A DNA stretch of 38,199 nt, taken from assembly GCF_000469305.1 (NCBI RefSeq), contig NZ_KI270983.1, positions 1 through 38,199 on the forward strand. Direction: 5' to 3'. Made by a program: the position numbers and the translations under genes. How positions within the stretch are numbered: position 1 is the stretch's first letter; each line of letters begins with the position of its first letter. Below the pieces are notes generated by a model. That model had not been told where the DNA came from. It saw only the letters and a program-made list of their open reading frames with translations, and ran no database searches. Origin of the DNA: Faecalitalea cylindroides ATCC 27803. Its GTDB lineage: Bacteria > Bacillota_I > Bacilli_A > Erysipelotrichales > Erysipelotrichaceae. This document shows, one piece after another, positions 17,399 through 25,746 of this stretch.

Positions 17399-17728
17399 AT
17401 GAATTTTTACAGTGTTTTAGTTTGGGTAGGAGCAGGTATAGTAGTGTTGATTTCTTTAGTCATGATGATAACCGGAAGACCTATTTGGATGAATGAGAAA
17501 AAATATACGTATGATTCTTTAGAGAGTTTTTCTCGTGTTGGTGGAGCTATGGGAGTTGTTATCGGGATCAGTGCCGGGATCGTTTTATATAATCTTGCCC
17601 AGTCTACAGTCAATACCATGTCAATGGTATCTCTAGTCGTGCTATGTATAACTTATGTATCTTATTATGTATGTAAGAAGAAAATGTTGATCCTTAAGGG
17701 GACAAAATTAAAGAAAAAGAAAAAATAA
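17399..17728 (+). CDS. Small membrane protein of unknown function
   Basis: A 109-aa protein with three predicted membrane helices (about residues 7-26, 48-66 and 72-91) and a very basic C-terminal tail ending in KLKKKKK. A short loop reads TGRPIWMNEKKYTYDSLESFSR. I do not recognise a family. TAGGAGAAG lies upstream of the ATG, which supports translation. It stands alone between the divergent tmcAL gene and the yceD promoter. Confidence 0.6.
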   Translation: MNFYSVLVWVGAGIVVLISLVMMITGRPIWMNEKKYTYDSLESFSRVGGAMGVVIGISAGIVLYNLAQSTVNTMSMVSLVVLCITYVSYYVCKKKMLILKGTKLKKKKK

Positions 17729-17742
17729 GATAGATTAAGTAT

Positions 17743-17768
17743 TTTCTTATTGTTGACTTTCTTATTGT
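17743..17768 (+). repeat. 11-bp direct repeat straddling the -35 of the yceD-rpmF promoter
   Basis: TTTCTTATTGT occurs at 17743-17753 and again at 17758-17768. The TTGACT -35 hexamer (17753-17758) shares one base with each copy. The 15-bp period and position could mark a regulator site, or be chance in AT-rich DNA. Confidence 0.4.
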
Positions 17769-17781
17769 CTTTGATTATAAT
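17753..17781 (+). promoter_or_regulatory. Strong promoter of yceD-rpmF
   Basis: TTGACT, 17 bp, TATAAT: one of the best matches in the window. The expected start site near 17788 lies after the ATG at 17787, which helps place the yceD start at GTG 17808. Confidence 0.75.
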
Positions 17782-17807
17782 ATCAAATGCGACATGAGGT
17801 GAAGATC

Positions 17808-18314
17808 GTGAAATTTACGAAAAAAGACTTTTTAAACGCAAAAAACGGAATCATTGAAATTGATGAGTGGATTGCGGTTGAGGAGAACGATCTACTTCAT
17901 CATACTCAAGTCAAGTCCATTCCAGAGGTACATGTTACAGGTACTTTACAGTTTGACCATAGATCTCTGGTTTTCTCAGATTTGGATTTGGACGGTGTGA
18001 TGATCGTTCTAGATTCCATAACGATGGAAGACTTAGAGGTTGCATTTGACACAAAGTCGCAAGAAACGTATTCGTTTGATCCAATTAAGGAGAATGACGA
18101 AGATATCATCGTGGTAAAGAAAGATACAGTGGATATCAATCCGGAAATCTTTCAGGCCATTATCTATGAGGCTCCAATGAGCATTACTCGTTTGCCTCGA
18201 GATCAATATCCAAAAGGTGATGGATGGCAATTGTTATCCGATCAGGATAAAGAAGAACCAAAGATCGATCCACGATGGGAAAAGTTAAATGATTTCAAAC
18301 TGGATGATGACTAG
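17808..18314 (+). CDS. yceD: YceD/DUF177 family protein
   Basis: Homologues are needed for normal 23S rRNA accumulation, and the gene precedes rpmF in many bacteria, as here. The 168-aa protein shows the family features [10 protein letters not shown], then [15 protein letters not shown], an acidic loop, and the C-terminal [18 protein letters not shown] and [13 protein letters not shown] choose GTG 17808 (MKFTKKDF) because GAGGTG lies six bases upstream; the ATG at 17787 has no binding site and lies at the predicted transcription start. The usual paired cysteines of the YceD core are not seen. The rpmF start follows the stop by eleven bases. Confidence 0.82.
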   Translation: MKFTKKDFLNAKNGIIEIDEWIAVEENDLLHHTQVKSIPEVHVTGTLQFDHRSLVFSDLDLDGVMIVLDSITMEDLEVAFDTKSQETYSFDPIKENDEDIIVVKKDTVDINPEIFQAIIYEAPMSITRLPRDQYPKGDGWQLLSDQDKEEPKIDPRWEKLNDFKLDDD

Positions 18315-18325
18315 GAGGTGCTAGT

Positions 18326-18496
18326 ATGGCTGTTCAACAGAGAAGAGGTTCAAAGACACGTAAAGCAAAACGTAGAACTCACTACAAATTAGTTAAACCA
18401 ACATTAACACGTTGTCCAAACTGTGGTGAATACAAACTTGCTCATAAAATGTGTTCTTGTGGAGAATACAACGGCAAACAAATCGTTGAGAAATAA
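18326..18496 (+). CDS. rpmF: 50S ribosomal protein bL32
   Basis: A 56-aa basic ribosomal protein reading [20 protein letters not shown]. It has a zinc ribbon made by C30 and C33 (CPNCG) with C43 and C45 (CSCG), so this is the zinc-binding (C+) form. AGGAGGTG gives a near-perfect ribosome binding site. Its place behind yceD is the classic arrangement. A strong terminator follows. Confidence 0.96.
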   Translation: MAVQQRRGSKTRKAKRRTHYKLVKPTLTRCPNCGEYKLAHKMCSCGEYNGKQIVEK

Positions 18497-18502
18497 GTAA
18501 AA

Positions 18503-18526
18503 TAACCAGGGACACCTGGTTTTTTT
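18503..18526 (+). terminator. Terminator of yceD-rpmF
   Basis: AACCAGG / CCTGGTT around GACA, with seven T. Confidence 0.85.
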
Positions 18527-18551
18527 CTTGAGAAAGAATAGAGGATTTAAA

Positions 18552-19373
18552 ATGATAGAAATACTGAAGTCAATTCTTTACGGTATCGTAGAAGGAATTA
18601 CAGAATGGCTTCCAATAAGTTCTACCGGTCATATGATTCTTTTAGAAGAATATATGCCAATGAATGTCAGCAAAGATTTCTGGGATATGTTTTTGGTCGT
18701 GATTCAATTAGGGGCGATTATGGCGGTAGTCTTGTTGTATTGGAACAAGATTTTTCCTTTTAGGATTCGTAAAAATGAAAAAATTAAGGTAAAGCAGGAT
18801 ATTTTGATCTTATGGTTAAAGATTATCGTAGCCTGTGTTCCTGCTGCAATCGTTGGTTTGTTGTTTGATGATTGGTTGAACGAACATTTATATAATGGAT
18901 TTGTCGTTGCGGTTATGTTAATTGTTGTGGGGGTTGCGTTTATCATCATCGAAAACAAAAATGTGAACAAGCCTTCAAGAGTCAATACATTATCACAAAT
19001 TACATATAAAGATGCGATCATTATTGGTGTTTTCCAGTTGATTGCAGCAATTTTCCCTGGGACATCACGCTCAGGAGCAACCATTGTTGGAGGTTTGATG
19101 ATTGGAGTATCAAGAACCGTAGCCGCTGAATTTACATTCTTTTTGGCTATTCCTGTTATGTTTGGTGCAAGCTTGTTAAAAATTGTTCGTTTTGGATTAA
19201 GTTTTTCATTGATGGAATTTTTGATCTTGATTGTAGGAATGCTGGTTGCGTTTGTTGTTTCAATCTTAGTTATTCGTTTCTTGATGGGATATATCAAAAA
19301 ACATGATTTCAAGATTTTTGGGTATTATCGTATCATTTTAGGAGCAATCGTTTTATTGACATTTATATTCTAA
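18552..19373 (+). CDS. uppP: Undecaprenyl-diphosphatase (BacA family)
   Basis: An integral membrane enzyme that dephosphorylates undecaprenyl diphosphate to recycle the lipid carrier of peptidoglycan synthesis; extra copies confer bacitracin tolerance. The catalytic motifs are E14-G-I-T-E18 with PISSTGH (residues 21-27), and PGTSRSGATI near 170. The 273-aa protein has about eight hydrophobic segments. The ATG at 18552 follows GAGG; an in-frame TTG at 18528 lies just after the rpmF terminator and has no binding site. Confidence 0.94.
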   Translation: MIEILKSILYGIVEGITEWLPISSTGHMILLEEYMPMNVSKDFWDMFLVVIQLGAIMAVVLLYWNKIFPFRIRKNEKIKVKQDILILWLKIIVACVPAAIVGLLFDDWLNEHLYNGFVVAVMLIVVGVAFIIIENKNVNKPSRVNTLSQITYKDAIIIGVFQLIAAIFPGTSRSGATIVGGLMIGVSRTVAAEFTFFLAIPVMFGASLLKIVRFGLSFSLMEFLILIVGMLVAFVVSILVIRFLMGYIKKHDFKIFGYYRIILGAIVLLTFIF

Positions 19374-19377
19374 TTAA

Positions 19378-19402
19378 CCATGGAGCTTTCCATGGCTTTT
19401 TT
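19378..19402 (+). terminator. Terminator of uppP
   Basis: CCATGGA / TCCATGG with loop GCTT, then C and six T. Confidence 0.85.
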
Positions 19403-19403
19403 A

Positions 19404-19426
19404 AAGGCAGCTTTTTAAGCTGCCTT
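19404..19426 (-). terminator. Hairpin at the end of the two-domain unknown gene
   Basis: A perfect 10-bp inverted repeat (AAGGCAGCTT / AAGCTGCCTT) with a 3-nt loop that contains the stop of the minus-strand gene. The U run on the minus strand is short, so termination may be weak. It lies back to back with the uppP terminator. Confidence 0.55.
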
Positions 19427-20101
19427 ATTTAGTAATGATTTGATATTTTGTGCTTCTTTTACATCGTGATGATAGATGTCAGAGTTAAAGTTTACTGGTT
19501 TTTTAGAAACATAAAGAGCGAGTTTATTGCCATCTTTCATTTTGATCTTTAATCCGACATAGAGTTGTGGTTCCATAGCTCCGCTTGAAAATGTTATACC
19601 ACCTAAAACCTGGTGTAAGAATGGTTCGCCTTTTCCTTTGAAAGAAGCTTGTTCATTTAGAATGGATATAGTATCAATATCATCTAAAGAGTATTCACCA
19701 GTTGTTCCATCAATGATCTTAAATTTTCTTTCTTTAGGATCAATTACAATATTTTCAAATTCTTTAGTTATAGTTTTACCTCTTTTCAATGTTTCAATTA
19801 GTTTTCTAGCTTGTTTAACAGCGTCATGATAGTCAAGATTGTTTCGAACAACATATTCTTTATGGATAGGAAGCGTAATGGTTTCCTTTGAATTTAAGGT
19901 TATATTGATCACGACGAATACATGTTCGTCTCCATTCGCTAAACTTGAGGAAGCCATGGTTGCGATGCTGTTCAAGATAGTATCAAACGTATCTTTTTTA
20001 GCTGGTAAGATCTTTACTTCCAAATTCTTGATGTCATGGATGGCGATAGGTTTAGGTGTCATTAACTGTCCGTCTTTGATTTCATATTGGATGTAGTTCA
20101 T
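19415..20101 (-). CDS. Unknown protein with two copies of a domain also found at 29764-30129
   Basis: A 228-aa soluble protein starting MNYIQYEIKDG, with AGGAGG nine bases upstream that fixes this start over a longer open frame. No signal or membrane segment is seen. The second half (about 115-228) is clearly homologous to the 121-aa protein at 29764-30129; both share IVID, DGT, LNE-ASF, PFLHQ, YVGLKI and MKD. The first half looks like a diverged copy of the same unit. Both halves have an I-x-DG strand early, and later ITLPIHKEYVVRNN is matched by LALYVSKKPVNFNS, each followed by a YH-x-D helix and a K-rich amphipathic helix. I do not recognise the family; a PH-like or other small beta-rich domain is possible. 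Confidence 0.7.
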   Translation of the reverse strand: MNYIQYEIKDGQLMTPKPIAIHDIKNLEVKILPAKKDTFDTILNSIATMASSSLANGDEHVFVVINITLNSKETITLPIHKEYVVRNNLDYHDAVKQARKLIETLKRGKTITKEFENIVIDPKERKFKIIDGTTGEYSLDDIDTISILNEQASFKGKGEPFLHQVLGGITFSSGAMEPQLYVGLKIKMKDGNKLALYVSKKPVNFNSDIYHHDVKEAQNIKSLLNKAA

Positions 20102-20180
20102 AATAGACCTCCTTCTAGTATTATGTTTTCTTTCAATTTCATCATACGATATAATCAATTGAATCGATATTAATGTTTTA

Positions 20181-20375
20181 TTAAGATTTATGCGTAAGAA
20201 TATTCTTCTTGATGAAGTTATAAATGATAAAGAGAATAAATAAATCAGCAGCTAGGATGAAGAGGAAAAAGCCAAAGTTGATCAAGGCATAATTGTATTG
20301 CCAGTATAAGAAAGAGGCAAAAGATATTATTATTACGACTAATTCTAAATAGTTTAAAAATATATCTTTATTCAT
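20181..20375 (-). CDS. Small two-helix membrane protein
   Basis: A 64-aa protein starting MNKDIFLNYLELV with two hydrophobic segments (about 10-27 and 32-54) and a basic tail. AAGG lies eleven bases upstream. No family is recognised. It sits 79 bases upstream of the two-domain unknown gene on the same strand, an arrangement echoed by a single-domain relative next to another small membrane protein near 30131. Confidence 0.5.
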   Translation of the reverse strand: MNKDIFLNYLELVVIIISFASFLYWQYNYALINFGFFLFILAADLFILFIIYNFIKKNILTHKS

Positions 20376-20543
20376 ATGTATGTTTTACCTTGTTTTCTTT
20401 TGTTTATTAGGTATATTATCTACTTAAATTTTATATCAAATATAAATGAAAAGATATAAGAAATGTAAAAAATTAAAATGTGCTTTTTAGAAAAATGGGT
20501 TACATTCTAGAAGATGGAAAGAATGCGCCTCTAATAATTTAAA

Positions 20544-20572
20544 TAGACTTTATAAGGCCATTCGTGTATAAT
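20544..20572 (+). promoter_or_regulatory. Promoter of rny
   Basis: TAGACT, 17 bp, TATAAT, with the start site near 20580. I see nothing else certain in the non-coding stretch 20376-20613 apart from a loose CATTCT / AGAATG inverted repeat at 20503-20525. Confidence 0.5.
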
Positions 20573-20613
20573 TATTTTGGTTTTTACCGAAACTTGATAA
20601 GGAGGGAAGTAAC

Positions 20614-22167
20614 ATGGATTTACTTACAGTCTCTTTGTCTGGGGTCGCAGGACTTGTTATTGGGATACTTGCTATGGTGGCATATTCTAAAGCAGGATTA
20701 AATAAAGATCAGCAAAAAGCAGAACAGCTATTAAAGAAAGCCGAGACTGAAGCAGAAGCAAAGGTCAAACAAGCGGTTTTAGATGGAAAAACACAGGCGC
20801 ATGATCTACGCGTCGAAGCTGAAAAAGAAATCAAAGAGAGAAAACAGGAAGCAATGGATTTAGAAAATAAATTATTGCGCCGTGAAGACAACTTGAATTT
20901 TCGTGATGAAGCTTTGACACAAAAAGAACGCCAGGTGTCAGAAAAAATGCAGAAAGCTGCTGATAAACTGTCATCTTTAGAGGCAAAAGAGAAAAAATTA
21001 CAAGAAGAGATCGACAAACAGATCGAAGTGCTGGAAAATGTTGCAAAAATGTCCAGCCAGGATGCTAAGGCAGAATTATTCTCAGTCGTTGAGAAGAAAA
21101 TGGAACACGAAACCATTGCTTATATCAAAGATAAAGAAGAAGAAGCAAAGGCAACAGCGCAGCAAAAAGCGCAAAATATCATTGCGTTGGCAATTGAAAG
21201 AATGTCTCAGACAGAAACACAGGAACGTACAGTGAGTGTTGTAAGTCTGCCTGGAGAAGAAATGAAGGGTCGTATCATTGGACGTGAAGGTCGTAATATT
21301 CGTTGTTTTGAACAGGCAACAGGTGTCGAGTTAAATATCGATGATACACCAGATTTAATTACGATCACATGTTTTAACCCGGTTCGCCGTGAAATTGCTC
21401 GTTTGGCATTGGAACATTTGATTCGTGATGGGCGTATTCAACCAGGGCGTATTGAAGAAGTTGTTAAAAAATACCAGCAGGAAGTTGATCAAGAAATCAT
21501 CAAGGCTGGTGAAGATGCAGTATTCAAACTAGGTATTGGAAAGATTGATCGTGAGATCGTTAAGTTGATTGGTACATTAAAGTATCGTTATTCTTATGGA
21601 CAAAACGCTTTGCAGCATTCAATGGAAGTTGCTTATTTGGCTGGTGCCATGGCTGCTGAATTAGGGTTGAACCAGCAAATGGCAAAACGTGCCGGTTTAT
21701 TACATGATATTGGTAAAGCGTTGAATATTGAACAGCAGGATGGTTCGCATGTTGAACTTGGTTACAAATTCTGTAAAAAACATGGTGAAAAAGAAATCGT
21801 ATTGAATGCGATCCAATCACATCATGGAGAAGTTGAACCTCGTTTCTTGACAAGTCATTTAGTTATTGCAGCAGATACGATCAGTGCAGCTCGTCCGGGT
21901 GCTCGTAAAGAAAGTGCACAGGCTTATATTGACCGCCTTGAAAATCTTGAGAAGATTGCTACAAGCTATGAAGGTGTTAACAGTGCATACGCGATTCAGG
22001 CAGGTCGTGAGATTCGCGTCTTGGTAAATCCAGATCAAGTAGATGATTTATCTTGTGTTAAGATTGCCAGAGAAATTCGTGATCAGATTGAGGAAGAATT
22101 AACATATCCTGGTCAGATCAAAGTCAATGTTATTCGTGAGATTCGTGCTCAGGAATTGGCTAAATAG
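20614..22167 (+). CDS. rny: Ribonuclease Y
   Basis: A membrane-anchored endoribonuclease that starts bulk mRNA decay in many Bacillota. The order is standard: an N-terminal membrane helix (about 5-24), a long charged coiled coil (about 28-200), a KH RNA-binding domain around GRIIGREGRNIRCFE (about 217-231), and an HD domain with HSMEVAYLAG near H335 and LLHDIGKA (about 363-370). Length 517 aa is normal. AAGGAGGG precedes the ATG. It is followed by its own promoter-driven ferredoxin gene, then miaB and an RNase J2-like gene. Confidence 0.96.
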   Translation: MDLLTVSLSGVAGLVIGILAMVAYSKAGLNKDQQKAEQLLKKAETEAEAKVKQAVLDGKTQAHDLRVEAEKEIKERKQEAMDLENKLLRREDNLNFRDEALTQKERQVSEKMQKAADKLSSLEAKEKKLQEEIDKQIEVLENVAKMSSQDAKAELFSVVEKKMEHETIAYIKDKEEEAKATAQQKAQNIIALAIERMSQTETQERTVSVVSLPGEEMKGRIIGREGRNIRCFEQATGVELNIDDTPDLITITCFNPVRREIARLALEHLIRDGRIQPGRIEEVVKKYQQEVDQEIIKAGEDAVFKLGIGKIDREIVKLIGTLKYRYSYGQNALQHSMEVAYLAGAMAAELGLNQQMAKRAGLLHDIGKALNIEQQDGSHVELGYKFCKKHGEKEIVLNAIQSHHGEVEPRFLTSHLVIAADTISAARPGARKESAQAYIDRLENLEKIATSYEGVNSAYAIQAGREIRVLVNPDQVDDLSCVKIAREIRDQIEEELTYPGQIKVNVIREIRAQELAK

Positions 22168-22243
22168 TTTAAGAAATTGCTGTAAACAAACGATATGTTT
22201 GGATTCATAAATTAGTTGGTAAGCTAGTGCTAACTTATTAGGG

Positions 22244-22272
22244 TTGAAACACTTTGATTTAACGATTATACT
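22244..22272 (+). promoter_or_regulatory. Promoter of the ferredoxin gene
   Basis: TTGAAA, 17 bp, TATACT, with AAAGGAGG after it. This is a strong match, fitting an abundant small protein. Confidence 0.7.
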
Positions 22273-22305
22273 AATATCAAGTTAAATTAAAGGAGGATTT
22301 TTAAA

Positions 22306-22479
22306 ATGGCTGTTACTATTGATAAAGATGCTTGCATCGGTTGTGGTGCTTGTGTAGGTGGTTGTCCTGTTGGAGCTCTTTCATTGGATGACGAAGGAAA
22401 ATCTGTTTGTGACGAAGGTACTTGCATTGACTGCGGTTCTTGCGTAGGTACTTGCCCAGTTGGCGCTATCTCTCAGTAA
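22306..22479 (+). CDS. Two-cluster [4Fe-4S] ferredoxin
   Basis: A 57-aa clostridial-type ferredoxin and small cytosolic electron carrier. The first cluster is bound by C10, C13, C16 and C20, in part, and the second by C40, C43, C46 and C50; each set has the pattern CxxCxxCxxxCP. One additional cysteine, C35, is outside the motifs. The two halves are near repeats (CVGGCPVGALS and CVGTCPVGAIS). AAAGGAGGATT gives strong translation. A terminator follows before miaB. Confidence 0.95.
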   Translation: MAVTIDKDACIGCGACVGGCPVGALSLDDEGKSVCDEGTCIDCGSCVGTCPVGAISQ

Positions 22480-22503
22480 TTGAAGATTCAAACAGAATAC
22501 TAA

Positions 22504-22534
22504 AGCCAGGCCTATGTGCTTGGCTATTTTTTTT
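22504..22534 (+). terminator. Terminator of the ferredoxin gene
   Basis: AGCCAGG / CTTGGCT with one G-T pair and an 8-nt loop, then A and eight T. It ends 16 bases before the miaB start and may let some transcription through. Confidence 0.75.
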
Positions 22535-22550
22535 AGAAAAGGAGAAAATT

Positions 22551-23984
22551 ATGAATAAACGTCCAGAATGGATCTTACCGAATCTTAAAAAAGCTCAGGT
22601 TCGTACAAAAAATACTATTGAACGTATTGACTCATTTATTATTCCAGAAAACGCAAAATTTATTGGAAACGGAAAGAAATATTATATTTCTACATATGGC
22701 TGTCAGGCAAACGAAAGAGACTCTGAAACATTAGCGGGCATCTTAGATTCATTGGGGTTTGAAAAATCTGAATCACCTGAAGATGTAGATGTCATATTGA
22801 TCAATACATGCGCAATTCGCCAAAATGCGGAAGAAAAAGTATTGGGTGAAATTGGTAACTTTAAACGTCTTTATCGTGCCAATAAGGATTTAGTGATTGG
22901 TGTTTGTGGATGTATGGCACAAGAGGAAGGCTTGGTCAATACGTTATTAGAAAAGTATCCTCAAGTTCGTTTATTGTTTGGAACACACAATATCCATCAG
23001 TTACCAGAAATGTTATATTCTGTTATGTTTGAAAAGAAACGTGTCGTAAAGATCTATTCTAAAGAAGGGGAAGTTTATGAAAATCTTCCTGTACATCGTT
23101 TTGGCAAACATAAGGCTTGGGTAAATATCATGTATGGTTGTGATAAGTTCTGTACGTATTGTATCGTGCCATATACACGTGGTAAACAGCGCAGCCGTAC
23201 CATGGATCAGATCTTATTTGAAGTAAAAGAATTATATGATCAAGGGTACAAAGAAATTACATTGTTGGGACAAAATGTGAATGCCTATGGAAAAGATATC
23301 GATCCAAATATGAATTTTGCGTGTCTTTTAGAAGAAGTTGCCAAGATTGGTATTCCTCGAATTCGTTTTACGACGAGCCATCCTTGGGATTTCAGCGATG
23401 ATATGATTGATGTAATTGCCAAATACGATAATATCATGCCATTTGTCCATCTTCCTTTACAGTCAGGCGATGATGAGATATTAAAACGTATGGGACGTCG
23501 ATATACAAGTGAATCGTATATGGAACTCTTTAATAAGATCGTAACGAAGATCGATCGTGTTGCAGTCTCTACAGATGTCATTGTTGGATTTCCAAATGAA
23601 AGTGATGAGCAATTTGAACATACTTTAGAAATCATGGAGAAATGTAAGTTTGATAATGCCTTTACATTTATCTTCTCTCCTCGTCCAGGAACACCGGCAG
23701 CTAGAATGGAAGATCCAATTGACTTTGAGACAAAGAAAGAACGACTTGCGAGACTAAACACATTGTGGAACAAATATGCTTTGGAAAAGAACAAGGCATA
23801 TGAAGGAAAAGTTGTTAAAGTATTGGTAGATGGCTTTTCGAAAAAAGATGACCATGTATATTCTGGATATACAGATACAAATAAACTGGTTAATTTCACT
23901 GGTGAAAATATTCAGCCGGGCGATTTTGTAGATGTTCTGATCGAAACAGGTAAAACATTTTCCCTTGATGGAAGAGTAGTATGA
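22551..23984 (+). CDS. miaB: tRNA-2-methylthio-N6-dimethylallyladenosine synthase
   Basis: A radical-SAM methylthiotransferase that modifies A37 of tRNAs reading UNN codons. The N-terminal UPF0004 domain has three cysteines for an auxiliary cluster, in YGCQANERDSE, NTCAIRQNAEEK and CGCMAQE. The radical-SAM cluster motif is CDKFCTYC, followed by IVPYTRGKQRSR. A C-terminal TRAM domain ends near VDVLIETG. The 477-aa length is typical. AAAAGGAG precedes ATG 22551; an in-frame extension to 22440 would run back into the ferredoxin gene and is rejected. Confidence 0.95.
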   Translation: MNKRPEWILPNLKKAQVRTKNTIERIDSFIIPENAKFIGNGKKYYISTYGCQANERDSETLAGILDSLGFEKSESPEDVDVILINTCAIRQNAEEKVLGEIGNFKRLYRANKDLVIGVCGCMAQEEGLVNTLLEKYPQVRLLFGTHNIHQLPEMLYSVMFEKKRVVKIYSKEGEVYENLPVHRFGKHKAWVNIMYGCDKFCTYCIVPYTRGKQRSRTMDQILFEVKELYDQGYKEITLLGQNVNAYGKDIDPNMNFACLLEEVAKIGIPRIRFTTSHPWDFSDDMIDVIAKYDNIMPFVHLPLQSGDDEILKRMGRRYTSESYMELFNKIVTKIDRVAVSTDVIVGFPNESDEQFEHTLEIMEKCKFDNAFTFIFSPRPGTPAARMEDPIDFETKKERLARLNTLWNKYALEKNKAYEGKVVKVLVDGFSKKDDHVYSGYTDTNKLVNFTGENIQPGDFVDVLIETGKTFSLDGRVV

Positions 23985-23990
23985 TATAAT
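23982..23990 (+). promoter_or_regulatory. Extended -10 promoter of the RNase J2-like gene
   Basis: TGATATAAT overlaps the miaB stop codon. The start site would fall near 23997, downstream of the in-frame TTG at 23992, which supports ATG 24031. Confidence 0.5.
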
Positions 23991-24030
23991 ATTGAAAAAC
24001 AATAAGAAAAATATAATCAATGGAGGAAAT

Positions 24031-25731
24031 ATGAAAGAAACAAAAAAAGATCTTTCACTGACAGAGAAAGTTCGCATCTTTGCCCTGGGGGGCTTGGATG
24101 AAGACGGGAAAAATATGCTCTGTATTGAAGTAGACGATCAGATCTACATCATAGAAGCTGGAATTAAATTTCCAGATGCCAAAGAATCATTAGGTATTGA
24201 GTTTATCATTCAGGACTTTTCTTATCTATTGGAAAATAAAGACCGAATCGTTGGTGTTATCATAACGCATGGTCATGATGATGTCATGGGAGCCTTACCA
24301 TATTTATTAAAGCAGATCAAGGTGGATGTTTATACATCTCCACTAACTGCCAAAATGATTCAAAAGACATTAAGAAAAGAAAAAATAACAGGAATCAAGA
24401 TTCATCCAATTAAACGAAATGATCATAAACGCATTGGAAAACGCAAAGTCATCTTCTTCCCGGTAACGCATGCGTATCCAGGTACATTTGGAGTTGCAAT
24501 TTCAACCACACAAGGATATATCGTTTATTCTGGTGAGTTCATTGAAGATTATGATGCATTGGATGATAAGTATCGTGGTGATTTCAGTACTATTACAGAA
24601 TTAGGTAATGAAGGCGTATTTATCTTGTTGCAGGAAAGCAAGGGGGCAGAACGGACTGGTCATACATCACCAAATCATAGAATTACCCCACGGTTGTCTC
24701 AGGTTTTAGAACAGCATGATCATTCCCGTATTTTTATTAGTGTATATACGCAAAGTGTTTATCGAATTCAGGAAATCATTGATTGTTGTATCGAATACAA
24801 TCGCAGGATGTTATTCTATACAAAAGAGTTGCAGGAATTGGTCTCTTATTTAGAAGAACTTGGCTATGAGGTTCCAAAAGAATTGATCGTAGATCCAAAG
24901 AGCTTGGATAACGACATGCGAGATCTTGTTGTTATTTGCAGTGACCAGGGTAAATCATTGTTTAAAATGATCAGCAACATCGCCAATAACGAAGTGGATG
25001 AAATTGATTTTGACTCGGATGATGTGATCGTGATTGCTTCTCCAGTCGTTCCAGGTGTGGAACAAGAATTCAAGAGCATGGAAAATGATATTTATAAAGA
25101 AGAAGGTAAGATCATCGTGCTTGATAAAAATGTATTGAGCATGCATCCATCAAAAGAAGATCTTAAGATGATGATCTTCTTGATGAAGCCAAAATATTAT
25201 ATTCCTGTCAAAGGTGAATATCGTTTGTTGCATATGAATTCAGAGATTGCATTGGAAATGGGATATTCTCCTAGCAAGATCTTAATTCTTGATAATGGAC
25301 AGGTTGCAACATTTGAAAATGGTAAATTGAAATCTTGTTCGATGGAACTAGAACTTCACGATATCATGATTGATGGAAAAGAGAACTGGGATATGGCTGG
25401 TGTCGTATTGAAGGATCGTGAAATCTTATCTACAGATGGAGTTATGATCTTAGCAATCGGACTTGATGCCTTTACAAAGAAAATTATAAATGGTCCAGAT
25501 ATTCAAACTAGAGGTTTGATCTATTTACGTGATGCGGAATATATCACAAGTGATGTAGCACAAATCATGGAAAAAACGATTGAAGAGGCGGTTGCCAATA
25601 AGACATATGATAATTTAACGACTCGTACAGAGATTCGTGATAAAGTCAGCAAATATTTGTTTAAACAGACCGCAAAGAGACCGATGGTTTTACCGGTTAT
25701 CTTAGAAATCAATACAAGTAATTTAGGATAA
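24031..25731 (+). CDS. rnjB: RNase J-family protein with degenerate active site (RNase J2-like)
   Basis: A 566-aa metallo-beta-lactamase/beta-CASP protein of the RNase J family. The architecture is normal, from IFALGGLDEDGKNM through a C-terminal domain. Several metal ligands that active RNase J1 needs are changed. The usual HGHEDH is HGHDDV (H80, H82, D84, but V85 for the last histidine). The aspartate of the HTGDF motif is E169. PVHGEYR is PVKGEYR with K394 for histidine. H147 (VTHAYPG) is kept, and SMHPSKED near 370 keeps H372. B. subtilis RNase J2 is likewise degenerate and acts mainly as a partner of J1. I start at 24031, where GGAGG precedes the ATG. No J1 gene is in the window. Confidence 0.85.
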   Translation: MKETKKDLSLTEKVRIFALGGLDEDGKNMLCIEVDDQIYIIEAGIKFPDAKESLGIEFIIQDFSYLLENKDRIVGVIITHGHDDVMGALPYLLKQIKVDVYTSPLTAKMIQKTLRKEKITGIKIHPIKRNDHKRIGKRKVIFFPVTHAYPGTFGVAISTTQGYIVYSGEFIEDYDALDDKYRGDFSTITELGNEGVFILLQESKGAERTGHTSPNHRITPRLSQVLEQHDHSRIFISVYTQSVYRIQEIIDCCIEYNRRMLFYTKELQELVSYLEELGYEVPKELIVDPKSLDNDMRDLVVICSDQGKSLFKMISNIANNEVDEIDFDSDDVIVIASPVVPGVEQEFKSMENDIYKEEGKIIVLDKNVLSMHPSKEDLKMMIFLMKPKYYIPVKGEYRLLHMNSEIALEMGYSPSKILILDNGQVATFENGKLKSCSMELELHDIMIDGKENWDMAGVVLKDREILSTDGVMILAIGLDAFTKKIINGPDIQTRGLIYLRDAEYITSDVAQIMEKTIEEAVANKTYDNLTTRTEIRDKVSKYLFKQTAKRPMVLPVILEINTSNLG

Positions 25732-25746
25732 GGGAGTGTGGTGTTC

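Noticed and set aside
18704-19312. 202-aa minus-strand open frame inside uppP
   Set aside because: The antisense frame of a conserved membrane gene; its product is low-complexity and unlike any family.
20376-20613. Possible riboswitch or small RNA before rny
   Set aside because: Only a promoter and a weak inverted repeat are visible; no known riboswitch core could be matched.
20709-21116. 135-aa minus-strand open frame opposite the rny coiled coil
   Set aside because: It is a shadow of the Lys/Glu/Ala-rich coiled coil, giving a Ser/Phe-rich product with no ribosome binding site.
22168-22243. Possible terminator after rny
   Set aside because: A 5-bp stem (CAAAC / GTTTG) without a T run is too weak to call.
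23285-23899. 204-aa minus-strand open frame inside miaB
   Set aside because: Antisense to a well-conserved gene, with no promoter or binding site.
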